Program-made: the position numbers and the translations under genes
NCBI GenBank assembly: GCA_936432065.2
Contig: OW386289.2
Coordinates: forward strand, 38,085,538-38,149,537
Reading direction: 5' to 3'
Source: Rutpela maculata
Lineage: Eukaryota > Arthropoda > Insecta > Coleoptera > Cerambycidae
DNA: 64,000 nt
The notes under the pieces: model-generated
Databases searched by the model: none
Told to the model about the DNA's origin: nothing
Seen by the model: only the letters and a program-made list of their open reading frames with translations
Shown: positions 31,700 to 42,200 of the stretch, piece by piece
How positions within the stretch are numbered: the stretch's first letter is position 1
How the letters are laid out: each line of letters begins with the position of its first letter

Positions 31700-32307
31700 T
31701 CGGCTCGTACTATAAATGCTCCACTTGTAAAAAAGACGCCATTTTAGCCATTTGTTATATAAAATATTATTATATTCTCTCAGTACATAATAGATAGTTA
31801 TGTTGTAAAGATGGAGTTGACGGAAGAAAATTCGATTATTTTCTGTACAGGCCACTAATAAGTTGAAAATTTCAATCACCAAGCAACGTACAATCACTAT
31901 ACTCTATTCTTCTAGAATACAAATATGTCTCCACCATATTCTCGGTTTTTTCTGTTTTGTCGCATAATGAATATAAATACATGCCGCAGCCGCAATTTGC
32001 AGTTTATTATTATCCATGATTTCGATAAAATGTATGTCTTCATTTCCAGATACAACTGACTGGACTGCGAACAACATGAAAATCAGAAGTTTCATGACGC
32101 AACGGGGGAAGGGGACGTTCGGGAAGAATTTTTCCGTCACACGTCAACGCCTAGCTTTGACTCTGTTCGTGACGGAGTTACGCATCGAGGTTCTGCTACA
32201 AGCCAGAACGTACCTTTAGATACGCACGCACTTGTAACAAAACTTTGTCGTGAACCTCGTCGTGTAGCCATGTGGACGGGGTACTGTAACCTCGCCGCAC
32301 GACGTCA
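31700..32307 (-). repeat. Family F repeat, first tandem copy (left of Transib)
   Basis: Together with 33390-33567 this forms one copy of a unit of about 705 bp. The next copy starts at 33568 (shared TCTCAGTACA, GACGGAAGAAAATTC, ATTCTTCTAGAATACAAA, ATGCCGCAGCC and ACTGCGAACAA). On the minus strand an open frame at 31904-32140 ends in MDNNKLQIAAAACIYIHYAT, then KQKKPRIWWRHICILEE. Confidence 0.7.
31904..32017 (-). pseudogene. Possible Harbinger-type transposase N-terminus
   Basis: MDNNKLQIAAAACIYIHYAT followed by KQKKPRIWWRHICILEE and a stop. A short Ala-rich start, then a basic stretch and RxWW(V)(R/H) is how many PIF/Harbinger transposases begin. The second family F copy keeps a degenerate version (IDNNKLQIVAAAYIYIY) on the minus strand near 33700-33810. 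The resemblance is limited to about 40 residues, so the call is weak. Confidence 0.35.
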
Positions 32308-32346
32308 CACAGTGGTTCCAATTCAACTTCTAGCTGGACAAAAATC
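32308..32346 (+). promoter_or_regulatory. Left Transib end: 23-spacer RSS-like signal
   Basis: Heptamer CACAGTG (32308-32314), 23-bp spacer (32315-32337), nonamer ACAAAAATC (32338-32346). It is identical to the vertebrate RSS heptamer and near the ACAAAAACC nonamer, with the 23-bp spacer expected for Transib ends. It is the transposase recognition site by family analogy. Confidence 0.8.
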
Positions 32347-33350
32347 TGAAACTTTGTGAATCCACTAAAAATGTGCTAAGCAGTACGAAAAAAATAATGA
32401 AAAAAATTAGTTAGATTAGGGGCGATATTTGAATTGGGGGGTTGAATTTTTTTTTAATTCTAAGAATGTGCTAAGCAGTACGAAAAAAACAATGAAAAAA
32501 ATCAGTTATGAAAGGGGTAGTTTTTCGGGGCGATATTTGAATTGGGGGTTGAATAATTTTTTAAAATTACTTATTATAAATAAATTATTGTAATTTATAC
32601 ATAAATTAAATTGTAACAATAATTTTCAGTACCCACTCACAGTGGTTCGAATTGCAAATCTAGCAGACCTAAAATCCTGGCCTATGGCGAATAATAGGGT
32701 AATGATAAAATATAAATTTTACGACCTTGGAGAAACAATCCTTTTGTCACAATTATGAAATACTTGCGTTTCGTACGCCGACAGTGGTTCCGTTTAAACT
32801 TTTAGGTAGACAAAAAGAATATATTTTTAGGCATCAAAACAATATAAAAACCGTCTTAAAATAATCCGAAATGGTTGTGGATAGAATTGTGATTTTTGGG
32901 GAATAATATTACAGGTATTTTCTTACATTTGTTATGAATTTTTTAAGATTGTGCGGTATTGTTATTTAGTTTTTTGGTTAATGTATTATGAAAGCCATAT
33001 TTCGCTTTTTCTTTTATTTTTCATTGAAGTAGCATGCTTTTAATAGCAAAGGCCGTAAAAAAGTCTGTAGTGAAATTATATTCAACGTTTACCTTGGTCA
33101 TTTGGGTATATAATTATATATGTTTTATGACCATGTTCCACCAACTTTTTTTTTATTATTTTTTTTTAGTTATGGAGGACGGAATTTCAAGAAGGGAATT
33201 GTTGGATGTTTGGCGGAATGAATCGAATCTGTCAAGGAGATTAATACGTGTGTGAGATTATGTATTAATTAAGTATAGTTTGGAGTATTAGTTTCAAATT
33301 AAAAAAAAAAACTAATTTCCATCCCCTAAAAAACTACCCCTTTCATAACT

Positions 33351-33389
33351 GATTTTTGTCCAGCTAGAAGTTGAATTGGAACCACTGTG
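33351..33389 (-). promoter_or_regulatory. Right Transib end: 23-spacer RSS-like signal
   Basis: Read on the minus strand: heptamer CACAGTG (33389-33383), spacer of 23 bp (33382-33360), nonamer ACAAAAATC (33359-33351). It is a perfect inverted match to the left end over all 39 positions. Confidence 0.8.
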
Positions 33390-33567
33390 CGTCAGGGTGA
33401 ACATGGGTGTTCGCGCCGACGTTCTCAGCTTTCCCATCACTTGCTGGTATTACCGCGTCACAGCAAAGGATGTCCTGTATGCGGTTGTGTAGAGTCTGGA
33501 CGTGTCAGAGTTTGTTGTGAGAGTGTGTTGGGTATCGTTTTGTGGCGCGTTTAAATATTTTCATATC

Positions 33568-34030
33568 CTCTCAGTACAGAATAGAAAGTCATGTAAGGAT
33601 GGAGTGGACGGAAGAAAATTCTTTTTTGTACAAGCCGCTGATATGTTTAAACTTCAAATCAGCCTACAACTTACAACCACGACACCCCATTCTTCTAGAA
33701 TACAAACGTATCTGCCACCAACTTTTCGGTTTTTCTTTTTTGTCGCCTAATAAATATAAATATATGCCGCAGCCACAATTTGCAATTTATTATTGTCTAT
33801 GGTTTCCATAAACGTTTTTCTTCTACTCTTTTCCAAATATAACTGACCGGACTGCGAACAATACGGAAATCAAAATGTTCGTGACGCAATGGAGTTCTGT
33901 TCGGGGAAAATTTTTCCACCACATGTTTACCCGTATATTGACCTAGCTTTGACCCTATTCGCGGCGAAGTTAGGGATTGTTGTGCTGTTACAAGTGCGCG
34001 CGTATCTATATATTCACAGTTGTCAGTACT
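33568..34030 (-). repeat. Family F repeat, second tandem copy
   Basis: Direct repeat of 31776-32210, with many substitutions. The distal part (33990-34030) diverges. The two plus-strand open frames (33502-33750, 33542-33811) are poorly conserved between copies and are not taken as genes. Confidence 0.65.
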
Positions 34031-34142
34031 GTTAAGAGAGCGCCAAATTATAACATCCTATTTACTACCTCAATTATCTTTATGTTTGGATGGTTTTTGT
34101 TTGCTTGATCTACAGTAATCTTCATTTTGTTGTGATTTATAA

Positions 34143-34745
34143 AGGTCCCCATTCACAGGCGCACGAGTCTCGCTGACCGAGTCGGCAGACCTGTCCTATC
34201 GTGTATGTGGTAAATAGACAAATCGCGATGCGGTCGCGGGTTCGCTTGCCGAATGAGCAGACCTACGACAAGATCCGGACCAATCCGAGCTATTTCACTT
34301 GTGTGTGCTTGTTTCTGACGATTGCATTGCTTTTAAATACCTCGCGGCATTAAAAGTGTCTTTTGAAGATATTCTTCCAAGCAACTGGTAAGATATATAA
34401 CGCAACGGTATTTTAAATCTTCACGACTTTTGCCAAATGCCAAAAATCTCTCACTAGACAACACGTCTAGTGAGAGATTTGAAGATGCAGAGCAACGCGC
34501 TCTGCATCTTCCATGAAGGTATTTTGCTTTTCGATGAGAAGTATTGCTAAATTTAACAATTCTTCAAATGTAATATAATCAATTCGAAGATAATTTACAA
34601 AATCGGTCAATACGTTGTTGAGCGCAGTTGCTGTAACCAAATGATATTATTCGGACCGTCTGTATAGTGCGTGGCTAATGAAAAATCGGTCACGTCTGAT
34701 CGCAGTCGCGAATCGGGTCCAGGTTGGCCTAGTGAATGGCCCGCT
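34143..34745. mobile_element. Harbinger-type MITE, 603 bp, TSD TAA
   Basis: The ends AGGTCCCCATTCACAGGC and, inverted, AGCGGGCCATTCACTAGGC match over about 17 bp. TAA lies on both sides (34140-34142 and 34746-34748), the 3-bp TWA duplication of PIF/Harbinger. The interior is GC-richer near the left end and contains two perfect hairpins at 34444-34511. A minus-strand stretch (ITFEELLNLAILLIEKQ) may be the remains of a transposase N-terminus. Confidence 0.65.
34444..34511. repeat. Two perfect hairpins placed back to back
   Basis: Hairpin 1 has 16-bp arms AAATCTCTCACTAGAC / GTCTAGTGAGAGATTT around loop AACAC. Hairpin 2 starts at the next base with 13-bp arms GAAGATGCAGAGC / GCTCTGCATCTTC around loop AACGC. 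There are no mismatches in either. Confidence 0.95.
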
Positions 34746-34748
34746 TAA

Positions 34749-36177
34749 ATCTTGCAAAAGAAAAACATCTACTTTTTTATTGGGTATAAAAAAAGTAAAA
34801 AGATAATAAATTTAAAGCTAAAATGAACATTGACCGATGCCAGAATTTCTTAATTTAATGATGACTTCATCTGTCCGTCTGCCTCTCCGTCCTTCAGGTT
34901 TTGGTAAGCACAATGACTTAATGAGAAAAGTCTGAATTTATAGAAATTTGGACAGTAAGTCAGTGTTAGCTATAGGAAGAACTCTAGCATTTTTTAATTG
35001 GGGCACCCCTCTAGTGTATTAGGCATGTTCACTGTGCACTGTGATTTACTAGAGAAAACTTATTTTTAAATTAATTACCTACTAAAAAAATAAATTTCAT
35101 ATATTTGTATACCTCCAGTACAACAAAGAGAGCGGCTAGAATCAAGGATATTCAGTCGAATTAAGTGTTCATTAGCCTCAAAAGCGACCCGCTCATATGC
35201 AGATATTTAAAAATGTATAATTCAGACACTAAGAACTAACGAGATCTACTTTAATAAAAAAGAAACATTTCAGTATTCGTGTCACCGCCGACTCAGTTTA
35301 TCCCTAACGTATATGTTACCCGTTATCCCTGGCAAACATGGTAACTGACGTTATGCTTATTCACGGATAAAAATGTTTTGAAGACTTCTGCGATATTTTA
35401 CACTTTAAAAATTTAATATCTCGGTGACATACGTGGTAAATGGTACATTTTCCATCCAAGAACAAAGCTTTAACTTTGACATAGCTGCGCAGTAAGTCTT
35501 TGTTAATAAAATAAAAAAGACCCAGCGAAGCGAAAACTTGGAACGGATCCTGGAATTCAACACGCCGGCAGAGCCTTTGAAGGATAAACAAGAGTTTTTT
35601 TCAGTTCATTATTGGTAAGAAATATTTTTGCTAATACTCTGCTATATTTAGTTCTCTCTAACGGTGTAGTAATGCTGATATAGAATATCATTCATTAAAA
35701 TCTTTTTGTGGCTTCCATTCTATTTTCTTTGAATCTTCGTAACGTAATTGAGCGGAACGAAATCACCCAAACAAAAATAAAATTATTATTTATTTGTATC
35801 TGAGGCATATAGTACAGTACCTAGAGGTAAAAATATGCAAAACATACAAATATTACTACATGTGATGATAATTTATTTGTATGGTAATTCTTATACTGTC
35901 ATGAGCAAAAAAAATAGGAAAACTATTTCTTTCTAATGTAAATCTGTCTCTATTTGCACACTTACAATGAATTTTGATAAATAACTGACAATGTCATAAA
36001 AATTAAAGTTAGATGTACACAACTAGATTTTAGCAAAAATACGTTATAAGACGTCCCATTTTTTTTGCGCACGATAGTACCAAAAGGTTCAGTTTTTTAT
36101 ATGGTCCCGATACTTGCTCTTATCCCCAAGAGGGAAATAGAAAAATTTAGTATTTGGAAAAGTACTGCTGATTTATT
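34749..36177. other. AT-rich DNA with a family C fragment
   Basis: 34865-34985 matches family C (TCTGTCCGTCTGCC, GAAATTTGGACAGTAAGTCAG). Otherwise no gene or structure was recognised; the 35361-35591 minus frame is a chance opening. Confidence 0.4.
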
Positions 36178-36573
36178 GTGGAGCTTCAGATTCATATTGC
36201 AACCAAGCTTACGATAGTGTCTCACCAGATTAGCGACAATTTCTCTGTAGTTATGACTTTTTTGATTCCCAAGAAAATTTTTAGTACCAATATTGTTGCC
36301 TCAGCAATCCTCAGGTTTTTTTGTTTTAAATATGTGTGGGATATCGTAGACCGCGAAAATCATTGTAAGAAAAAGATAGAGCCGAATATATCTTCTCTTG
36401 ATCCTGGTTCATATAACGTTCTTTCAAGTCCTCTAGTTGATCCAGAAAAAGTACTACTCCCACAACTTCACATCATACTTGGTCTTATGAAATAGTTTGT
36501 GAAAGCTTTAAATAAGGAAGGAGAAACATTCAAATACACAGAACAGAAATATCCAAATGTTTCATATGCAATG
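36178..36573 (+). pseudogene. Insect TE-associated protein of unknown function, part 1
   Basis: The frame contains LDPGSYNVLSSPLVDPEKVL, LPQLHIILGLMK, then after a stop FVKALNKEGETFKYTEQKYP and NVSYAMLK. The phrases LLPxLHIxLGLMKxFVKALxKEG and (part 2) GERFHQDI..ME.R.QG belong to a protein family found in many copies in insect genomes, presumed from memory to be TE-derived. The reading is cut in the middle of ...MLK by a LINE 3' end and continues at 37253. Confidence 0.6.
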
Positions 36574-37252
36574 TTAAAAAAAAAGTGGAGTCATGCAAAA
36601 AAGAATAATGAGACTAATGTTCAATATTCCCGGCAGGGAATCATGTCGTCAATTTTTTGTCAAATATAAAATAATGACTGTACCCTGCATATATATCTAT
36701 AAAACAATTCTACACATAGGGAAAAATTTAGCTACTCTTACAAGTACTTCTGAACATCATTTTCCCACTAGACACGGGCATCTGCTTAAAAACTGTCCTC
36801 ATAGTACGACTCTCTACGAAAGATCGCCTACTTATTCTGGCATCTCTCTGTACAACAAGTTTCCAAAGCAAATAACCGATACTACCAACTTTAATAGCTT
36901 TAAATTTAAATTAAAAGGCTTCCTGCAACAGAATTGCTTTTACAATGTCCATGAATACATTAATTTTACCACTTAGTCAAACTGTACCTGTGTATTATTT
37001 TAATATATATTAATTGCACGTGTATTTATCAAGTATATTTTTGTATGTGTATTTACCCAGTATACTATTGTATACTCAATTTTTTGATTGTGTGGATTTA
37101 TTATTATATTATGTTTTGAGATATGTAGAATGTATATAATATGCATCTCCAGAACTATAAAATGTATCTATGTATCTTTTAAATGACGACTCCAATCCGT
37201 TTGTATGGCTTTATGGATAATAAAATATTATTATTATTATTTTATTATTAAA
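36574..37252 (+). mobile_element. LINE 3' end (CR1/jockey-related) with (TTA)n tail
   Basis: Codes for the C-terminal end of a LINE polyprotein (36593-36976: QKRIMRLMFNIPGRESCRQF, PCIYIYKTILHIGK, SPTYSGISLYNKFPKQI, FKFKLKGFLQQNCFYNVHEY), then a 3' untranslated region ending in ATAATAAAATATTATTATTA. A simple TTA-type tail is typical of CR1-related LINEs. It sits between the lysine codons of the host frame (…YAMLK | KEGIFDG…); the short repeat TTAAA at both borders is probably the target duplication. Confidence 0.8.
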
Positions 37253-37776
37253 GGAAGGAATATTTGATGGACCTCAAATTCGTACAATGCTGAGAGATGA
37301 GTGATGAATAATACAGAAAAATCAGCTTGGCTTATTTTAAAGAACTTACTAAATATTTTCTTGGGAATCAAAAAAGTCATAACTACAGAGAAATTGTCGC
37401 TAATCTGGTGGAAAACTATCGTAAGCTGGGTTGCAATATGAATCTGAAGCTCCCCTTCTTAGATTCTCATATCGATGACTTTCCTGAAGACCTTGGGGAT
37501 TATAGTGAAGAACAGGGAGAAAGATTCCATCAGGACATTATGGAAATGGAGCGACGTTGTCAAGGAAGAAGAGATATAAATATGATGGCAGATTTTTGTT
37601 GGACGTTAAAACAAGAAGTCAAAAAAAAAAGAAATAGAAGCGAACGCGATATCCACAGTATAGAACTTTTGATAGTAAAAGGGTTCGTTACCACAAAAAG
37701 GAATAAAATCCCTTTGACACCCAGACTCTCCCCCCTAAACGCTTTTAAAAACTTGAATTACTACTTTAGGTGTTAA
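37253..37776 (+). pseudogene. Insect TE-associated protein of unknown function, part 2
   Basis: Resumes KEGIFDGPQIRTMLRDE, then after a frame change AYFKELTKYFLGNQKSHNYR, KLGCNMNLKLPFLDSHIDDF, PEDLGDYSEEQGERFHQDIM, EMERRCQGRRDINMMADFCW. This is the conserved C-terminal half of the same family as part 1. Removal of the LINE brings the two halves together in order, so the insertion is younger than the protein but the frameshifts show both are dead. Confidence 0.6.
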
Positions 37777-37841
37777 CATGTGGTCGTTTACATAGGACAT
37801 TTCATTTTTTTACAATATTATAGGTTTAAAGCTATTATTTT

Positions 37842-38200
37842 GAGGTTAGAAAATTCTGGTGATTTGCTGGGGGAAATCTAACATTAAGTTCTCATTCAGC
37901 GTCGCAAATTACATGGGTATACAATATTTTAGACGTTTTCATAGATATTTATTTTCTTTTCTTTAAAATATTGTAGATTTTAAGCTATTTTTTAAGGTTA
38001 GAAAATTCTGATAATTTTCTAGGGGAATTCCGATATTGATTTCATATCCAGCACTTCAAAATTCATAGGAATACAATATTTAAGTCATTGGCATAAGCGG
38101 TTTTTTGAAATTAGAAAATTCTGGTAATTGCTAGGGGAATTTCGACATCGGATTCGTATTCAGGGGCCCAAAATACATAGGAATACTATATTTTGGTAGT
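37842..38200. repeat. Degenerate tandem repeat, three units
   Basis: GTTAGAAAATTCTGGTGATT..GGGGGAAAT recurs near 37843, 37996 and 38110. Each is followed by a CATAGGAATACAATATTT block. Units are about 110-155 bp and diverged. The CATAGGAATAC words recall the satellite of 39439-41286. Confidence 0.6.
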
Positions 38201-38387
38201 TTGCCAAGCACTTTTTTTCTCATTTGTGTGGCTGTGTAATGAATCAGTGTTTCTATATTTTACCGATGAGAATAATTTTGTTTAACTTTTCTAGAGCAAA
38301 AATAGAATGTAAGGTTCAATAATTGTTGTGAATGACTGAATTTCAATACATGATTTAAGTATTTTCGATATTTATTTTTCTTAAAAT

Positions 38388-38752
38388 GCTAGGAATTCTA
38401 TCATGTAATTCAATACTTCGTCAGTATTAGCTAGAGGAGTAGTTGTTTTGATTGGTTCTACAATAATGAGTGTTTTAAAGTGTTTTCCTGAATAATATAT
38501 TAGCGTGACCAGATTAATGTACTAATATACAGAAACTAGATAATTTCATATTAAATAAAATAATGTAAATTACTGAATTTAAATAAGTTATTTAAGTATT
38601 TTCAATATATTTTGTTGCTTCAAAATACTAGTAATCTTATCATGTAATTTAATACTTCGTCAGTATTAGCTAGAAGAGTAGTTGTTTCAATTGGTTCTCC
38701 AATAATGCGTGTTTTAAAGTATTTACTTAACTAGTATACAGGGTGTAATCAG
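38388..38752 (+). repeat. Family G repeat, two direct copies
   Basis: Copies at about 38388-38535 and 38625-38752 share ATCATGTAAT.CAATACTTCG, TCAGTATTAGCTAGA.GAGTA, GTTGTTT.GATTGGTTCT and TAATG.GTGTTTTAAAGT. The same family builds the perfect palindrome at 48990-49482; its downstream part also lies at 42065-42200. Confidence 0.75.
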
Positions 38753-38762
38753 TTCCATGTCA

Positions 38763-39438
38763 TTAAAAAAAAACTGGTAATGGGAACCGACTAGACAAAC
38801 AAAAAACCTTTACGACTTTTTCCTCTAGGGGCACTTTGAAAAAAAACTGGCCTAGGTCAACAATTTGAATATTAGGGTAGGAAACATTTGAGAACCACTG
38901 CCTTTCTAGGTCAATGGACGTGTACTTCCCAATTATACAACTATTAAATTGTCTTAAAAAAGTGCAAAGATTACCCACCGACTCATTCTCGCCGGCCCGC
39001 GGTTTCAAAGCAAAGAAGGGCGGCACCTTTGATGACCGCCTCAACCGAAGCAAATATAAAAATGTAGATAATTCTTAATCTCTTTTTGCAGAACCGCAAG
39101 CAAATGAAGAGGGTTGAGGTTAAACACAGCATTTCTTTACATGTGTGTTTTTTTAACTTAGAACAAAATATTGGAGCTTTTATTGTTGTTTATAATTTAT
39201 CAGATTTAAATGTGGTTTATTAACATTTGTAACCTAAATGAGTGTCCTGGGTTAAAAGCTTAAAAATGAGTAATTATTGCATGACACTGGGAAATAAAGA
39301 GTTAGACGTCTGAGATACGATAGCAGAAAACAATTATGTGTATTTTAAGTTAGGAAAAAACCTGATTTATTTAACAAATTGCCAATCAGGTATCGAAAAC
39401 TAAAATATTAGATAAATCTAGAACTTACCAATAAATTA
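38763..39438. other. No gene recognised
   Basis: The 96-residue minus frame (38763-39053) crosses a locally less AT-rich stretch (CTCGCCGGCCCGCGG at 38988) but resembles no known family. It could be part of an old element. 39100-39438 is featureless. Confidence 0.35.
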
Positions 39439-41286
39439 CACAGCCCCACAAAAAAAAGTGGTCTGTCCGGCAGACCAGACCAGTGTATCCTTATGTATTT
39501 GAACCCGCTGAAACCGAATCCGAAGTCAGAATTGTCAGATTGGCTCGTTTTTCACCCCTGACCCCAAAAACACCCCCCCAAAAAAATAGTCCGTCCAGCG
39601 GACCAGACCAGTACATTCTTATGTATTTGGACCTGCTGAAACCGAATCTGAAGTCAGAATGGCCAGACTGGCTCGTTTTTCACCCCCAACGTCAAATAAC
39701 ACCCCCAAAACAAAAACAAAGTGGTCTGTCTGGCGGACTGTACCAGTGTATCCTTATGTATTTTGACCTGCTGAATCCGGATTCGAAGTTAGAATTGACA
39801 TATTTGCTCGTTTTTCACACCTATCTCCGAAAAACACACTCCCCAAAAAAATGGTGTGTCCGACGGACCAGACCAATGTATTCTTATGTATTTGGGCCTA
39901 CTAAAACCGAATACGATGTCAGAATTGTCAGATTGGCTCGTTTGCACCCCCAAAAACACCTCCAAAACAAAAACAAAGCGGTCTGTTCGGTGGACTATAC
40001 CAGGGTATCCTTATGTATTTTGACCTCCTCAATCCGGATTCAAAGTTAGAATTGACGGTTTGGCTCGTGTTTTACCCACAATCCCGAAAAACACACCCCC
40101 CCAAAAAAATTATCTGTCTGGCGGACCATACCAGTGTATCCTTATTTATTTAAATCCGCTAAAACCGAATCCGAAGTTAGAATTGTCAGATTGACTCGTG
40201 TTCACCCTTAACCCCCAAAAAACGCCTCCCTCCACAGCCCTCCCTGCACGGCGGACCATACCAATGTATCCTTATGTAGTTGGTAAGGATACACTGGTAT
40301 GGTCCGCCGGACATACCACTTTTTTATTTTGGGGGTGTCTTTTGAGATTAGGGGCGAAAACGAGCCAATTTGATAATTTTGACTTCGGATTCAGTTTCAG
40401 CGGATTTAAATACATAAGGAATCCAGAAGGTCAAAATACATAAAAGTACACTGGTATACTCCGCCGGACAGACCACTTTGTTTTTGTTTTGGGGGTGTTT
40501 TTTGGGGTCGGGGGATCAAAAATGAGCCAGTGTGACAATTCTGACATCGGATTCGGTTTCAGCAGGTCCAAATATATAGGAATACACTGGTCTAGTCCGT
40601 CGGACAAGCCATTTTTTTGGGGGGTGCGTTTTTCGGGGTTGGGGGTGAAAAACGAGCCAATCTGTCAATTCCAAATTCGAATCAAGATTCAGAAGGTCAA
40701 AATACTTAAGGATATACTGATATAGTCCGCCGGACAGACCATTTTGTTTTTGTTTTGGGGGTGTTTTTTGGGGTTGAGGGTAAAAAACGAGAGAGTTTGA
40801 CAATTTTGACATCGGATTCGGATTTAGCAGGTTCAAATACATAAGAATACACTGATCTAGTCCGTCGGACAAACCATTTTTTTTTTTGGGGGGGGGGGTG
40901 TTTTTCGGGGTTAGGGGTGAAAAACGAGCCAATCTGTCAATTCTAAATTCGAATACGGATTCCGCAGGTCAAAATACATAAGGATACACTAATATAGTTC
41001 GCCGCACAGACCACTTTGTTTTTGTTTTGGGGGTGTTTTTTGGAGTTGGGGGTGACATCTGACAATTCTGACTTCGGATTCGGCTTCAGCAGGTCCAAAT
41101 ACGTAAGAATATACTGGTCTGGTCCGCGGACAGACCATTTTTTGAGGGGGTGTTTTTTGGGGTTAGAGGTGAAAAACGAGCCAATTTGACAATTCTGACT
41201 TCGGTTCGGTTTCAGCGGGTCCAAATACATACGGATGCACTGGTCTGATCCGCCGGACAGACCATTTTTTTTCTTGTGGGGCTGTG
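39439..41286. mobile_element. Fold-back element made of inverted satellite units, TSD TTA
   Basis: The ends are CACAGCCCCACAA and the inverted TTGTGGGGCTGTG, flanked by TTA on both sides (39436-39438, 41287-41289). Inside, about seven units of about 128 bp run one way (39450-40270) and about eight run the other way (40280-41280). Each unit holds GTGTATCCTTATGTATTT, CCGAA(T)CCGAAGT, TTGGCTCGTTTTTCACCC, AACACCCCC and GGTCTGTCCGGCGGAC. The orientation flips at about 40273. The long open frames in the array are repeat artefacts. A 3-bp TTA duplication points to PIF/Harbinger-type mobilisation. Confidence 0.85.
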
Positions 41287-41289
41287 TTA

Positions 41290-42064
41290 TTTTTATAAAG
41301 CTATTCCGCAGCAGCTGCATTTCCACGACATTCTCCATACATCAAGTGCATATCCGCGAGCTCCGGGTAAGTGTAATCTCCCATAGCGTTTAAAATCTGC
41401 GTTTTAAAATACCAAACTAAACTATCAACTAAGGTTGTCAATAAAGAAAATAAAAATAAAAACTTAGTCCAAAATCCAAAAAGCAACATAAAAAGAACGA
41501 ACAAGTAAGTAGTGTCTGTACGTAATCAACGACTTGACCGGTAAGTCAATAAAATAAATCTTAACTGTGAATACGTGGCCCAAAATTCAAAAAAAACAAA
41601 AGCAACATACACAACGAACGGTGTGTACTTAACGAAGTGCCCACAGAAATTAAAATATTGCACAAAGGAGAGTACAGTTTTCTTCAGATCTACTAAGCAC
41701 TCAAAAAACGCCGACGTCTTTCACCTTTACCACACCGCTAAAGACCTTACCTTACCTATTTTTAAAAAGCATAAAAAAGTGCGATGATTATCAACTTGTG
41801 TCCTCACCGACTCGCGGTCTCTAACAAAGGAGCGCGACACTTTAATATAGCCGTATTAGCGAATTTGATGGTTAGAGGCGCCGACATACGCAAAGATAAA
41901 AGCCTATCCCGGCATTCCAGCAGTTCTCAAACAATATTACTAAAAATTTTCGAAATTTTTGTTTATTTTTTTTTTCTAAAACTATGGGCTTTAGACCCTA
42001 TGTTATATAAGGTTTTTTTGTTCGTTGAGTCGTTCCCCACTACCAGTTTTTTTAATGACATGAA
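41290..42064. other. No gene recognised
   Basis: Several open frames (41301-41504 minus; 41575-41787 and 41784-42125 plus) lack known domains. The region is less repetitive than its neighbours, so an undetected host exon cannot be excluded. Confidence 0.3.
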
Positions 42065-42200
42065 ACTGATTACATCCTGTATTAGCGTGCCCAGATTAGG
42101 GCAAGAATATATACAAAGTCGGTAATTTCATAATAAATAAAAGTGTGAAAGTTGTGATTTCCTTAATACTTAAATAATATTATCTAATCATGATGAAAGC
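42065..42200 (+). repeat. Family G repeat, distal part
   Basis: TATTAGCGTGCCCAGATTAG, then GGCAAGAATATATACAAAGT, AATTTCATAATAAATAAA, GTTGTGATTT and ATGATGAAAGCAAATAAATA. The order is the same as in 49361-49482 and, inverted, 48956-49110. Confidence 0.75.

Larger units (their letters stand above)
32308..33389. mobile_element. Non-autonomous Transib element with RSS-like ends, TSD CGTCA
   Basis: Both ends start CACAGTGGTTCCAATTCAAC, then TTCTAGCTGGACAAAAATC, in inverted orientation (32308-32346 and 33351-33389). The 5-bp duplication CGTCA flanks it (32303-32307 and 33390-33394). Ends of the CAC(A/T)(A/G)TG type with 5-bp, GC-rich target duplications define the Transib superfamily, from which the RAG1 core derives. 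The sister repeat at 24.4 kb shows the empty site. No transposase is present; the 73-residue frame at 33034 is unrelated. Internal duplications repeat the AAGCAGTACGAAAAAAA and TTATGAAAGGGGTAG segments. Confidence 0.88.

Noticed and set aside
33502..33811. Plus-strand MEWTEENS... reading as a MADF domain protein.
   Set aside because: Only the first eight residues resemble MADF starts; the conserved Trp pattern is absent and the frame is not kept in the sister copy at 31.8 kb.
39483..41338. Open frames of 188, 138 and 131 residues.
   Set aside because: They are translations of inverted satellite units, appear on both strands, and share the same words.
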